A stretch of DNA of 43,134 nt from Deltaproteobacteria bacterium (GCA_019306075.1 JAFDME010000002.1:1-43134), one strand, 5' to 3'; shown: positions 7,462 through 16,494, counted from the first letter of the stretch. The notes: generated by a model not told the origin, from the letters alone. Numbers and translations: made by a program.

Positions 7462-9222
7462 ATGAAAGAAAAAAGATCTATCATTACAGCAATCGTTGTT
7501 GTCATGATAACAGTTTCTTCTGTCTGGTACGCACAACGACCTGTTGCGCCGAAGCAGGCCTCCTGGGGTGATATCATTACCGAATCCAGAGCAGGCGGTT
7601 ATCAGATTATCTCAACAGATGAGTTGGCTGACCTGTATCACGATTCCTCCAGGCCTCAAGTATTGATAGATACGCGCCAGGACTGGGAATATCGGACCGG
7701 CCACATGGAAAGTGCCGTCAATTTTCCCATGGAGCCAACCTGGTGGTCTCGTTGGCGAAAGGCCAGGACTCTTGAGGACTTTTTAGGCCCGGACAAAGAA
7801 CAGTTACTGGTTTTTTACTGAGCAGGCTTGACATGAGTCAGAAGTGACTCTGCGGCCCGTGTGGCCGTATCGCTTGGTTATAAAAATGTTTATCGCGACC
7901 CTTATGGTTATCCAAAGTGGCAGGAAGAAGGACTGCCGACCAACAGCTCGCCAGCGGGATTAACCGCATCTTCTGAGATAGAAGCCTCAATACCATCGAG
8001 CCAATCTTTTCATGGTTGGGGGATGCTCTGGACCCTTTTGGGTATTTTCGCCGGTGGTCTGGCCTTGAATTTGACGCCTTGTGTTTATCCTATGATTCCC
8101 ATCACTGTTTCGTTTTTCGGTGGACGTGCAGGCCAGGGAAAGCCAAACCAGATGAAACTGGTCATTCATGGGTTTTGCTACCTCATGGGCCTGGTCCTGA
8201 CCAATTCAATTTTAGGCGTTGTCGCTGCACTCACAGGTGGTTTGATGGGAGCCATATTGCAGAGCCCCATCGTGTTAACCATAATAGCTGCCGTCCTTGT
8301 TCTATTCGCCGCCAGTCTCTTTGGGCTCTGGGAGCTCCGGCTGCCAGGTTCTCTAAATCAGATGGCCGGGAAATCGTATACAGGGTACTTCGGAAGTCTG
8401 TTCATGGGACTTACCCTGGGGATAGTTGCTGCTCCATGTATAGGACCGTTTGTTCTTGGCCTGCTCACCTGGGTCGCAAGTGTGGGAGATCCATGGCTCG
8501 GGTTTCTGGTATTCTCCACCCTGAGTCTGGGTTTAGGTTTTCCTCTGTTTCTATTGGCAATTTTTTCCGGTCAGCTGCAACACCTGCCCCGAGCTGGTGG
8601 TTGGATGATATGGGTGCGTAAACTGATGGGGTGGGTTTTGATGGGTATGGCCATTTATTTTATCAGACCGATTCTACCCGAATTCCTTAAAAATATGTTG
8701 CCTGTCGGGGTTGTACTGGCTGCCGGACTGCATTTAGGCTGGATTGATAAAAGTGAAGCGAATTTGAAACTTTTCCCATGGATTAAGGCAATTGCCGGTA
8801 TTACTTGTTTAGCAGTTGCATCCATGTGGATCACTACATGGGCCATCAGGGGGCCGGGGGTTAAATGGCATAATTACACTGAACAAATTCTTCAACAGGC
8901 CGTAACCCAGAAAAAACCTGTAATCATCGATTTCTATGCCGATTGGTGTGCACCTTGTCGTGAATTTGATGATATTGTGTTTCACCACCCGGATGTGGTC
9001 AGACAGGCAGGCGAAAAATTCACTATGATCAAAGTTGACGTGACGAAAGGAGGCAATCCTTTCCATGAACAACTGTTAAAGCAATACAGAGTAAAAGGTG
9101 TGCCCACCATCGTATTTCTTGACACACAAGGAGAGGAGCTCTCAGATTTACGTATGGTTGACTTTGCACCACCTAATAAATTTCTGATTTATATGAGCAA
9201 TATCAGCAAAAATACGCCATAG
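7462..9222 (+). CDS. Selenoprotein: rhodanese (Sec120, Sec125) - DsbD membrane domain - thioredoxin fusion
   Basis: Read through two in-frame TGA codons (7819-7821 and 7834-7836), this is one 586-residue protein. Domains: an N-terminal signal anchor (about 6-27), a rhodanese domain (about 50-155), a DsbD/CcdA membrane domain (about 183-460) and a C-terminal thioredoxin (about 470-586). The TGAs fall where rhodaneses of this type have cysteines: VFY-U-AGLT-U-VRSDSAAR, and the frame resumes at once with rhodanese-like SLGYKNVYRDPYGYPKW. The membrane domain has the DsbD cysteines C207 (LTPCVYP) and C326 (APCIGP). The thioredoxin has C496-A-P-C499 and cis-Pro548 (GVPT). Here the rhodanese takes the place of the usual DsbD N-terminal domain. 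Known DsbD moves electrons from cytoplasmic thioredoxin to the periplasm; the likely acceptor here is the Sec pair, perhaps reducing sulfane sulfur or selenium. The start is ATG 7462, with GGAGG 5 nt upstream. If Sec were not inserted, only a 119-residue fragment would be made. Confidence 0.85.
7835..7850 (+). promoter_or_regulatory. SECIS-like hairpin for the first UGA (7819)
   Basis: A perfect 6-bp stem, GAGTCA paired with TGACTC, closes a GAAG loop. The loop starts 20 nt after the first UGA and has G as its first base. This fits the bacterial SECIS rule of a short hairpin with an early G in the apical loop, about 16-37 nt after the codon. The 5' arm begins inside the second UGA. SelB binding is inferred. 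Confidence 0.6.
7851..7869 (+). promoter_or_regulatory. SECIS-like hairpin for the second UGA (7834)
   Basis: The stem TGCGGCC/GGCCGTA (seven pairs, one of them G-U) closes the loop CGTGT. The loop starts 22 nt after the second UGA and has G as its second base. It directly follows the first hairpin, so each UGA has its own candidate element at nearly the same spacing. Confidence 0.55.
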
Positions 9223-9259
9223 TTATTTTTTGATTTTCACTTTTTTTACGGAGATTATT

Positions 9260-9577
9260 ATGCTTAAGGTCCATTTTTTTCTGAACGAACCAAATGGCAG
9301 GCCCTGAAAACATTTTCAACAATTGATGCCCAGGCTGGGCAAGAAATATCAGATTGAAATCCAGGTCACTTCAAAACCCAACGCTGAATATGAAACCGAT
9401 GAGTATTTTGCGCTCGATCTCCCCGTGGCTCCAGCTGTAATGGTTGCTGAAGAGATAGTTGTGGAAGGAACCGATATATCTGATTATGAGATTGAGAGTT
9501 GTATATGCCGCCATTTGGATTTACCCGAACCTGAGCAAAAGAAAGGAGGCATGTTCAGCCGTCTTTTGAGAAAATGA
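9260..9577 (+). CDS. Selenoprotein: small thioredoxin-fold protein with Sec16
   Basis: An ATG at 9260 with GGAG 7 nt upstream opens a frame that meets TGA at 9305-9307 and then stays open to 9577. With UGA read as Sec it encodes 105 residues. The order of elements is thioredoxin-like: beta strand LKVHFFL, a loop with NGRP-U16-KHF, a helix, strand YQIEIQV, a helix, then PVAPAVMV. The last has a likely cis-proline leading into the final hairpin and helix. Translation starting only at the internal ATG (9326) would remove strand 1 and the active-site loop, and that ATG has no ribosome-binding site. The gene begins 37 bp after the rhodanese-DsbD selenoprotein and is probably co-transcribed, so it may be its redox partner. 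The exact family is not recognised, and whether U16 corresponds to the first or second cysteine of a CxxC is unclear. Confidence 0.75.
9327..9341 (+). promoter_or_regulatory. SECIS-like hairpin for the UGA at 9305
   Basis: A perfect 5-bp G/C-rich stem, TGCCC paired with GGGCA, closes the loop AGGCT. The loop starts 25 nt after the UGA and has G as its second base. Below the stem there is a tandem GA/AG mismatch and then TT/AA pairing. Spacing and loop resemble the two hairpins in the preceding gene. Confidence 0.55.
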
Positions 9578-9706
9578 ATTGACCCGGCACCATGGCACAT
9601 GGTTTATACTCCTCCCGTTTTTCAGGGTATTCCCGCAATTGTCAGAAGTTGTGCCGTCGCAAAAATCTGACCATGTAGGTTGTCTCTTTGCCCTGTATTA
9701 TCTCGG

Positions 9707-9729
9707 GTAACTGTTGCAGGAACAGTTAC
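9707..9729. terminator. Stem-loop between convergent genes
   Basis: The arms gtaactgtt and aacagttac (9 bp, perfect) flank a 5-nt loop. The hairpin overlaps the stop codon of the minus-strand membrane protein gene and lies 130 bp beyond the end of the + strand selenoprotein gene. There is no strong U-run on either side, so it may be a weak or bidirectional terminator or an mRNA 3'-end stabiliser. Confidence 0.4.
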
Positions 9730-11594
9730 ACAATTTTGGGTAACTGCATTAATCCAACAAAAATAAAGGAGTAGACTGATAACAGAAACATGGTTGTAAT
9801 CAGTAAATTATAGATTGCCTCCCCCCGCATCAACTGCCGGGCATGATAGAGTACCATACAGAACATGGGAACAGCTGGGAGCAGATATCTTCCCTGGGTC
9901 TGGTAATCCGTGGTCCAGGAGTGATATAAAGATGCACCAATAAGGGCACTTGAGCAGCAAATGAAAAATGCGAACAGGGTATTACCGGCAATTCCTCCCC
10001 TGAGAACCATAGTGATGCCCACGAGTAGAAAAAGAGCAATAGCCACAGGACGGAGAGTATTATAGTACGAATCCCCTCCATTTACAGTAAAATACCCATA
10101 TGCGCCAAAAGTGCTGCGGTATGTTCTTTCAAACCAGTTGTCGGTAATAACTATCTCCTTTAAAGTGTACCCCTTTGCTTTACGATATAAAAAAGGATTC
10201 TTTTCTTCCAGAGGGGTGGATGGCTTATACTCGAAATCAGCTAACTGCTCTCTAATGTGAGCTTTCTTTGCCGCAAGGTCCATTCCGTTAACGGCGTAGT
10301 TTGCTCCTATTCTGAGTCCCGCAAGGATCAGTCCCGCACATATGACAATGGCAGCCCTTCTGCAGTATTGGCGTCGTAATTCCGGTTTTATCTGAAAAAG
10401 AATTTTCCACGCCAGGTAGCCCGCAATAAAGAGTATGAAAAATAGATAATTCTTTTTCAGAAGAAAGAGAGATGCTGTCAGAGAACCGAGAAAAAGAAAT
10501 GGTAAAAACTGTCTTTTAGGTGAAATATCCAGAAGATATGAGTTCAGTATTGAATGGGGTAAAATAAACTGACATGCCACAATAAAGGCAACTGCCAGCG
10601 CAAAAGCATCAGAATTGCAGTAACTGAACGTGTACCAGATTTGCGGAGAAATAAGCAAAGGTACTGCTATTGTTCTAGCTCCCGGGCTATACAGGGTGTA
10701 GAGGAGAAGCAGGCCAAAAAGAAGCACATTGAACATGCGCAGACTGAGATATCTCGGAAGGTGGAGTGGCTGGAGGAGGCTGGCCAGTTTCCCTGTGAAA
10801 AAATAGGAGATCTCATGACCGTTTAAGCGTGATACGCCATACACTGAATAGGTGTGAGAAATGGCAGGGTCGTCTACTTCAGGAGGCAGGTAATTACTTT
10901 CGTAGTACTCCGCCGCATTAAGGTGAACATATTCATCAGGATGTATCTTCCCTGCCGTCATTGAAGCCATCACCACGATCAAAGCGAAGACAGTGAGAAA
11001 AAAAAGAGGTACAAATTTTTCTTCCTGACGAAAAGAGCTGGTAGTTGAGAAAAAGAGAAACACAACGGAAAAAATTGCGATAATACGTGTAAACAGCAGC
11101 CAGATATGGGAAGGCGTTTTCTGCAGATTCAACTTCAGTTCCAGTTGTGGATCGTTCCCGGTTGCAAGAATATGCAAACCATTTGACTTCCATCGCAGAG
11201 AACCAATATGGAAAAGAGGGCTCAACTGTTTGAAGTCACTCTTCGTTGTAATTTTAATAGGTTGCAGGCTATTTTGAGAGATTTTTAATGTTTTTAGCAC
11301 CACCTCCCCCTCAAACATATGGGGATCAATGCGCAGACTTCTCATTTTTCTGAGGTCGGTCAGGTAAAAACTATATCGCTGTTTCTCAGGTGTCAGCCGA
11401 ACTCTCGCCCTTTCCCATTTGCTGTAACCTTTGCCATTTTCCGCCCAGTAGATATTGAACCACGTTTTTTGCTGGACTTTAATTTCAAGCTCAACAAATG
11501 CTCTGTTTTCAAAATAGTGGAAGTAGAGGAATGAAAGCAGGAAACCCAGCAGCAGAGGGAATTTCCATTTTATACATAAATTGAGAACATTCAT
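9726..11594 (-). CDS. Polytopic membrane protein, DUF2142/GT-C glycosyltransferase-like
   Basis: This 622-residue protein has an N-terminal membrane segment, a soluble extracytoplasmic part of about 130 residues, and then about ten further membrane segments. Just after a membrane segment comes the acidic motif KIHPDEYVHLNAAEYY, similar to the PDE-x-x-H motif of DUF2142 proteins, which are relatives of GT-C glycosyltransferases using lipid-linked sugar donors. The soluble N-terminal region, placed between two membrane segments, looks like a beta-rich domain. The gene stands alone between the selenoprotein locus and fumarase. A role in glycan or cell-wall decoration is inferred from the fold; no substrate can be given. 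Confidence 0.65.
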   Translation of the reverse strand: MNVLNLCIKWKFPLLLGFLLSFLYFHYFENRAFVELEIKVQQKTWFNIYWAENGKGYSKWERARVRLTPEKQRYSFYLTDLRKMRSLRIDPHMFEGEVVLKTLKISQNSLQPIKITTKSDFKQLSPLFHIGSLRWKSNGLHILATGNDPQLELKLNLQKTPSHIWLLFTRIIAIFSVVFLFFSTTSSFRQEEKFVPLFFLTVFALIVVMASMTAGKIHPDEYVHLNAAEYYESNYLPPEVDDPAISHTYSVYGVSRLNGHEISYFFTGKLASLLQPLHLPRYLSLRMFNVLLFGLLLLYTLYSPGARTIAVPLLISPQIWYTFSYCNSDAFALAVAFIVACQFILPHSILNSYLLDISPKRQFLPFLFLGSLTASLFLLKKNYLFFILFIAGYLAWKILFQIKPELRRQYCRRAAIVICAGLILAGLRIGANYAVNGMDLAAKKAHIREQLADFEYKPSTPLEEKNPFLYRKAKGYTLKEIVITDNWFERTYRSTFGAYGYFTVNGGDSYYNTLRPVAIALFLLVGITMVLRGGIAGNTLFAFFICCSSALIGASLYHSWTTDYQTQGRYLLPAVPMFCMVLYHARQLMRGEAIYNLLITTMFLLSVYSFIFVGLMQLPKIV

Positions 11595-11665
11595 TATTCA
11601 CCAAAGGATTTCAAGAGCAGAAAAGTGCAGCAGAGTAGAGCACATACCCTTAACCTTGACAGCTT

Positions 11666-13282
11666 CTACATCAGGTCGGAAAAGAAATCATTTCCCTTAT
11701 CATCCGTCAGAATAAATGCAGGGAAATTGACTACTTCTATTTTCCATACAGCCTCCATACCGAGTTCTGGATAGTCAATGCATTCAACCTTTTTAATATT
11801 TTCCTCAGCGAGAATTGCTGCCGGCCCGCCTATCGAACCAAGGTAGAAGCCGCCATGATTTTTGCAGGCATCCGTGACCTGTTGTGAGCGGTTTCCTTTG
11901 GCAATCATAATCATCGAACCACCCCGGGACTGGAGCAGATCAACATAGCTGTCCATGCGGCCGGCGGTAGTCGGACCAAAGGAGCCTGATGGTTTCCCCG
12001 GCGGAGTCTTTGCCGGTCCGGCATAATAGATGGGATGTTTCTGCAGATATTGAGGCAGCGGTTTGCCTTCATCGAGTAATTCTTTAAACCTGGCATGGGC
12101 AATATCACGGCCGACAATAATTGTACCGCTGAGCAGCAGGGAGGTTCCAACCGGATGTTTGGTCAATTCCGCCAGCAGATCTTTCATCGGTCTGTTAAGA
12201 TCGATCTGTACCCCCTGACTACTCTGCTTCCGATACGAATCAGGGATCAACTTTCCGGGGTTGCTGTCGAGGGCTTCAACCCAGAGGCCACTGCTGTCGA
12301 TTTTAGCCTTTATATTTCTGTCGGCTGAGCAGGAGACGCCCATGCCAACGGGACAGGAAGCGCCATGTCTCGGCAATCTGATGATTCGCACATCATGGGT
12401 AAAATATTTGCCGCCAAATTGCGCACCGATACCAAGTTTTTCGGCTGCAGACTGGATCTTGTTTTCAAGGTCTATATCGCGAAAGGCACGGCCATGCTCA
12501 TTGCCTTCAGTGGGCAGTCCGTCCAGATATTTGACGGACGCCAGCTTAACGGTTTTCAGGTTGGCTTCTGCGCTTGTTCCCCCGATGACAAAGGCCAGGT
12601 GGTAAGGCGGGCAGGCAGCCGTTCCGAGAGTCTTCATCTTCTCTATTAAAAAATTTCCCAGGGTCTCCGGATTGAGCAATGCCTTGGTCTCCTGGTAGAG
12701 ATAGGTCTTGTTGGCACTGCCGCCGCCTTTGGCAATAAACAAAAAATTATATTCTGATCCTTCAACGGCATAGAGATCAATCTGTGCCGGCAGGTTGGTG
12801 CCGGTGTTCTTCTCGGTATACATATCAAGTGCAACGGTCTGGGAGTAGCGCAGGTTTTCTTCTCTATATGTTTTAAAAACTCCCTCGGAGAGTGCCTTGG
12901 CGTCATTATCCCCCGTCCATACGTTCTGGCCTTTCTTCCCCATGATAATTGCTGTTCCAGTGTCCTGACAGAGGGGAAGTTCAAATCCCGATGATACTTC
13001 AGCATTTTTTAAAAAGGCAAGTGCGACACCCTTTTCGTTGGCTGAACTTCCCGGGTCATCGAGAATTTTCGCGACCTGTCTGTTATGCTCCGGGCGCAGC
13101 ATAAAGGACAGGTCCCGCATGGCTGAGTTGGCAAGAGCCGTCAGTCCGGAAGGATCAACTTTCAGCATATCCTGTCCGTGGAATTGCTCAACAGTGACAA
13201 ATTTTTCGGAACCGTTGATTTTCCTGTATTCTGTTTTGTCGTCGGCCAGCGGGAAAGGGGGTTGGTAAGTGAAGTCAGCCAT
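11666..13282 (-). CDS. fumA: Fumarate hydratase, class I (oxygen-sensitive [4Fe-4S])
   Basis: This 538-residue single-chain class I fumarase converts fumarate and malate reversibly. The three cluster cysteines fall at the positions known for E. coli FumA: C105 ([10 protein letters not shown]), C224 (AACPPYHLA) and C318 (GVSCSADRN). Other family blocks are present, including [18 protein letters not shown] and [14 protein letters not shown]. Its length is close to FumA/FumB (548). It is cytoplasmic and expected to be oxygen-labile, which suits an anaerobe. The ATG has AGGAG 6 nt upstream. A divergent copy of the dispersed intergenic repeat lies 75 bp upstream in the same orientation. Malate dehydrogenase is also encoded in the window, but far away. 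Confidence 0.95.
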   Translation of the reverse strand: MADFTYQPPFPLADDKTEYRKINGSEKFVTVEQFHGQDMLKVDPSGLTALANSAMRDLSFMLRPEHNRQVAKILDDPGSSANEKGVALAFLKNAEVSSGFELPLCQDTGTAIIMGKKGQNVWTGDNDAKALSEGVFKTYREENLRYSQTVALDMYTEKNTGTNLPAQIDLYAVEGSEYNFLFIAKGGGSANKTYLYQETKALLNPETLGNFLIEKMKTLGTAACPPYHLAFVIGGTSAEANLKTVKLASVKYLDGLPTEGNEHGRAFRDIDLENKIQSAAEKLGIGAQFGGKYFTHDVRIIRLPRHGASCPVGMGVSCSADRNIKAKIDSSGLWVEALDSNPGKLIPDSYRKQSSQGVQIDLNRPMKDLLAELTKHPVGTSLLLSGTIIVGRDIAHARFKELLDEGKPLPQYLQKHPIYYAGPAKTPPGKPSGSFGPTTAGRMDSYVDLLQSRGGSMIMIAKGNRSQQVTDACKNHGGFYLGSIGGPAAILAEENIKKVECIDYPELGMEAVWKIEVVNFPAFILTDDKGNDFFSDLM

Positions 13283-13357
13283 AATTGCTCCTGTTTCATT
13301 ATGAGAGGTGGATCTTTTGCCGGTATTCTACCTCATGATATTGAAAAGACCATGGTT

Positions 13358-13523
13358 TTTAGTGCCTTACTCGATAAAAGCTGTATTAAAAAACAAGAAA
13401 ATATTAGGAACTTCTGTAAGAAAAAACAAGAAACTGGAAAAGGTTGCTTAAAATTATATACTTGAATTTGCTTCAATGGCACTTTTCCAGGCATTTTAAA
13501 ATTCCGATTTATTCGGGTTAATG
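13358..13523 (-). repeat. Dispersed intergenic repeat, copy E (diverged)
   Basis: Read on the minus strand, the blocks occur in the family order: aacccgaataaatcggaattt, gcctggaaaagtgccattg, tatataatttta, ttgttttttcttacag and gagtaaggcactaa. They match copy C (19769) with scattered substitutions. An internal duplication of the aaaaaacaagaaa block (13388 and 13422 regions) makes it longer than the others. It points towards fumarase, 75 bp away. Confidence 0.7.
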
Positions 13524-13563
13524 GATTATTTCGGTTCTCCAGATGCTATTTGTGTCGCTGTGG

Positions 13564-14511
13564 TTACAACGGGTTTCTTTTTATGCGTTGAATCAGACTC
13601 ACTGCTGCCAGAAGAGCAGCGCCGGCCAATATTCCTGCTATCGCATTTATCAGCATGGGAGTGAGCCGTGCGAGAAGAGGGCCGACCAGGGTTAGGCTCT
13701 TTACAATCAGGGTCGCCTGATGCACGTAGTTATGGGAGCCGGGTATGCCGTGCAGCAGAATTCCACCTCCAACAAGAAACATCGCTGCGGTGCCAACCAC
13801 GGACAGTGTTTTCATCAGATAAGGTGCAAAAACCAGAATTCCCCTTCCCAGGCCGCGTTTTATTTTCCCCCAGCTGTTATTTGTTTTTGATCTGAGTAGT
13901 GCCAGACCACCGTCATCCAGCTTTACAATGCCTGCAACCAGACCATATACACCGGCAGTCATGGTCAGGGCTATAATTGAGACGACTACAGCCTGGCTGG
14001 TGAATGGGGCGTCCTTGACTGTACCCAGGGCGATCACAATTATTTCTGAAGAGAGAACGAAGTCCGTGCGGATTGCTCCCTGTATTTTTTTCCTTTCCAG
14101 GGCCACCAGATCTGTATCCGGATCACTGACAGCTTTGAGCATGTCGTCGTGGTGCGCTTTATCCTCGGATTCATGGTGCAAAAATATGTGTGCGATTTTT
14201 TCAAAACCCTCGTAACATAAATATCCGCCGCCAACCATCAGCAGAGGTGTAATCAGCCAGGGAATAAATGCGGAAATGGCCAGTGCTCCGGGTACCAGGA
14301 TCAGTTTGTTTTTAAATGAACCTTTAGCCACTGCCCAGACTACGGGTAATTCACGCTCAGCACTGACACCTGATACCTGTTCTGCGTTCAGGGCCAGATC
14401 ATCACCCAGTACACCGGCGGTTTTCTTGGCTGCTACTTTGGTCATAACCGAGACATCGTCAAGGATCGTTGCAATGTCATCGATCAGGGCTATGAGACTG
14501 GTTCCTGCCAT
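13564..14511 (-). CDS. DUF808 family membrane protein (YedI-like)
   Basis: The start is taken as the ATG at 14511, which has AGGGAG 6 nt upstream; a TTG six codons earlier is less likely. The 315-residue protein begins MAGTSLIALIDDIATILDDV, typical of DUF808/YedI proteins. It has an AAKKTAGVLGDDLALNA segment, a MVGGGYLCYEGFEKIAH motif and several membrane segments. The function of this family is unknown, and it is assigned to the inner membrane. The gene lies 30 bp after the PfkB kinase and may be co-transcribed with it, though no functional link is evident. Confidence 0.88.
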   Translation of the reverse strand: MAGTSLIALIDDIATILDDVSVMTKVAAKKTAGVLGDDLALNAEQVSGVSAERELPVVWAVAKGSFKNKLILVPGALAISAFIPWLITPLLMVGGGYLCYEGFEKIAHIFLHHESEDKAHHDDMLKAVSDPDTDLVALERKKIQGAIRTDFVLSSEIIVIALGTVKDAPFTSQAVVVSIIALTMTAGVYGLVAGIVKLDDGGLALLRSKTNNSWGKIKRGLGRGILVFAPYLMKTLSVVGTAAMFLVGGGILLHGIPGSHNYVHQATLIVKSLTLVGPLLARLTPMLINAIAGILAGAALLAAVSLIQRIKRNPL

Positions 14512-14541
14512 TGTATACTCCCTGGGCAAGCTGCTGCGGTT

Positions 14542-15465
14542 CTAATGCTGCTGCCCCATGCGTTTCTCCAGTTCTTCCCTGGAAAATGTATAGACCTGGG
14601 TGCCGTTGCATTCAACAGCAAAAGAGGCACAGGCACTTCCCAGTCTGCCGCAGGTTTCCATATCTTTGCCCTGTATCATACCACAGACAAATCCTCCTCT
14701 GTATGCATCTCCCGCACCCGTGGGATCGACAACCTGTCTCGCTTTATAAGTTGGGATTTTAATTTTTCCATCGCTGCTGAAAATTGTTGAGCCTGTTTCC
14801 CCATAAGTGATAATTGTGGCTGCAGTTCGACGCATGAGATCATCTTTATTCAGGCCGGTTTTCTCGAGAATCAGGTTGAATTCATAGTCGTTTACAATCA
14901 GCATCCTGCAGCCGGTGATAGCTTCAACCAGATCTGTGGTCTTCAGCATAGGCAGGGACTGGCCCGGATCAAAAATATATTCTATCCCTTTTCGTTTGCA
15001 TTCCCGCGGGTAACTGATCATGTCATCAAGGTTCCCCGGGGAGATAAGAAGAAGGGTCTTTCCGGGATCAAGCTTTGTGAAATCCAGCTTTGACGAGTAT
15101 TTCATCGCACCGGGATTAAACCCGGTAATCTGATTGTTTGTCTGATCTGTGGTAATATAGGCACCGGCTGTAAGCTCATCGGCAATGAGTTTGATTCCTT
15201 CCCTGTTGATATTATTTCTATCAAGCCAGTCAAAATATTTATGGTTGTCACTGCCGATTGTTGCTGACACTGCTGCCGTTTCACCCATCAGGTTCATGGC
15301 GTAGGCGATATTACCTGCTGTTCCGCCGTAGTTCTCTGTAACACCGTTTACCTGGAAGCACACATTGAGGTTATGAATTTTATCGGGAAGAATATGGTCG
15401 GAGAATTTCTCTGAAAAATTCATGATTCTGTCGTAGGCCAGTGAACCGGATATAATGACGTTCAT
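14542..15465 (-). CDS. PfkB family carbohydrate/adenosine kinase
   Basis: This 307-residue ribokinase-fold protein has both PfkB signatures. The N-terminal substrate-binding glycine motif is GGTAGNIAYAMNLMG. The C-terminal DPTGAGDAYRGGF motif contains the anion-hole glycines and the catalytic aspartate. The N-terminal part (SGSLAYDRIMNF) resembles bacterial adenosine-kinase-like or general sugar kinases. The substrate could be adenosine, ribose or another sugar. AAGG precedes the ATG. It is followed by the DUF808 gene and preceded by the EamA transporter gene on the same strand. Confidence 0.88.
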   Translation of the reverse strand: MNVIISGSLAYDRIMNFSEKFSDHILPDKIHNLNVCFQVNGVTENYGGTAGNIAYAMNLMGETAAVSATIGSDNHKYFDWLDRNNINREGIKLIADELTAGAYITTDQTNNQITGFNPGAMKYSSKLDFTKLDPGKTLLLISPGNLDDMISYPRECKRKGIEYIFDPGQSLPMLKTTDLVEAITGCRMLIVNDYEFNLILEKTGLNKDDLMRRTAATIITYGETGSTIFSSDGKIKIPTYKARQVVDPTGAGDAYRGGFVCGMIQGKDMETCGRLGSACASFAVECNGTQVYTFSREELEKRMGQQH

Positions 15466-15559
15466 AAGAGCAACCTTTGGTTAAATTTTTATCACACCGT
15501 GCCAACATTGTTTCGGTGGTGCGGGAATTATACATGAGTTCAGCCTTTTTGAAAATATT

Positions 15560-16465
15560 TCATGAGTCTTTTCGGGAGTGCGGTGAGACCGGAATATTTG
15601 CGAGATAGACTGCTGTAATGACAACGGCCCCTCCTGCAAATTGTATGGGAGTGAGTTGTTCACCGAGGATTAACCATGCTCCACCTGCTGTGATTAATGG
15701 AATAGCGTTAAGGCAGACGGCTGCCTGGGTCGCAGGAATCTTTGTCAGAGCATAATTATAGCAGAGGAAGGCTCCTATGGTGGAAAAAATGGTGAGAGCG
15801 ATTACAGCGCTGTATGCATTCGCAGTGACTGTGCTCCACTGGATTTTGGGCATGGTAAAGAGAAATGCAGGGAAAAAGAGAATCGCACCGAAGATAATCT
15901 GCATGGCGGTGATCTGGACCGGGGAAAAAGTTTTCCCCAGGGAGCGGATCATGATCATATAAATTGAGGCGGAAAAGACTGCGCCCAGAACAAAGAGATC
16001 CCCGGATAATTCTCCTCCGGGACCGGATGGAGTCCTTCCTCCGAAGACCAGAAGTGTCACTCCGAAGATGGACAGGATGATGCCTGCAATATTTATTATT
16101 TTAATGCGTTCTTTCAGAAAAATGGCGGAGAGGAAAAGGACAACAATGGGGATGGTGGCAATTATAAGGGAAACTTTGGTTGCAGAACTGTATTGCAGTC
16201 CAACTGTTTCAAAGCTGAAGTAAAGTCCCGGCTGGAAAATTGCGATAAAAAGCAGGGGCTTGAGATTTTTCCAGGTGAGGGTGGGGATGCCTGTCCGCAT
16301 GAGCAGGAAAATGAAGAAAATCGAAGCCCCTGCGAAGCGAAAAAAAATAAGGCAGAAAGGCGGAAAGTTCTCCAGGGCAATTTTTGTTGCTATAAAAGAG
16401 AATCCCCAGAAAATTACGGCCAGGGTCAGGGCTGTATATGTGTATAATGTTTGTTTATCAGTCAT
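15560..16465 (-). CDS. EamA/DMT superfamily transporter
   Basis: About 301 residues with ten hydrophobic segments in two EamA repeats form the standard drug/metabolite transporter fold. The first repeat opens with LAVIFWGFSFIATKIAL and the second with GAVFSASIYMIMIRSLG. The second repeat ends with the typical AVCLNAIPLITAGGAWLILGE block. The ATG at 16465 is used here; a GTG four codons upstream (16477) is possible, and neither has a strong Shine-Dalgarno. Such proteins export metabolites or amino acids from the cytoplasm, and the substrate is unknown. The gene is divergent from repeat copy B. Confidence 0.87.
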   Translation of the reverse strand: MTDKQTLYTYTALTLAVIFWGFSFIATKIALENFPPFCLIFFRFAGASIFFIFLLMRTGIPTLTWKNLKPLLFIAIFQPGLYFSFETVGLQYSSATKVSLIIATIPIVVLFLSAIFLKERIKIINIAGIILSIFGVTLLVFGGRTPSGPGGELSGDLFVLGAVFSASIYMIMIRSLGKTFSPVQITAMQIIFGAILFFPAFLFTMPKIQWSTVTANAYSAVIALTIFSTIGAFLCYNYALTKIPATQAAVCLNAIPLITAGGAWLILGEQLTPIQFAGGAVVITAVYLANIPVSPHSRKDS

Positions 16466-16494
16466 TTTTTGTTCCACACTGCAGGCGAACTCGA

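Noticed and set aside
7819-7836. UGA read as tryptophan, or the gene being a pseudogene
   Set aside because: Many genes here end in TGA and tryptophans are encoded by TGG. Two TGAs both at cysteine positions of a rhodanese loop, with no other damage in the gene, argue against decay.
7861-9222. A separate CcdA/DsbD-thioredoxin gene starting at GTG 7861
   Set aside because: No ribosome-binding site precedes it, its first residues are the second half of the rhodanese domain, and it is in the same frame as the upstream rhodanese across two TGAs with SECIS-like hairpins.
9578-9610. Promoter-like ttgacc...tatact after the second selenoprotein gene
   Set aside because: The spacing is too long (about 20 nt) and no gene follows on the + strand.
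14512-14529. TTG start six codons upstream for the DUF808 gene
   Set aside because: The ATG at 14511 has a correctly spaced AGGGAG that lies within the extension, and the family begins at MAGTS.
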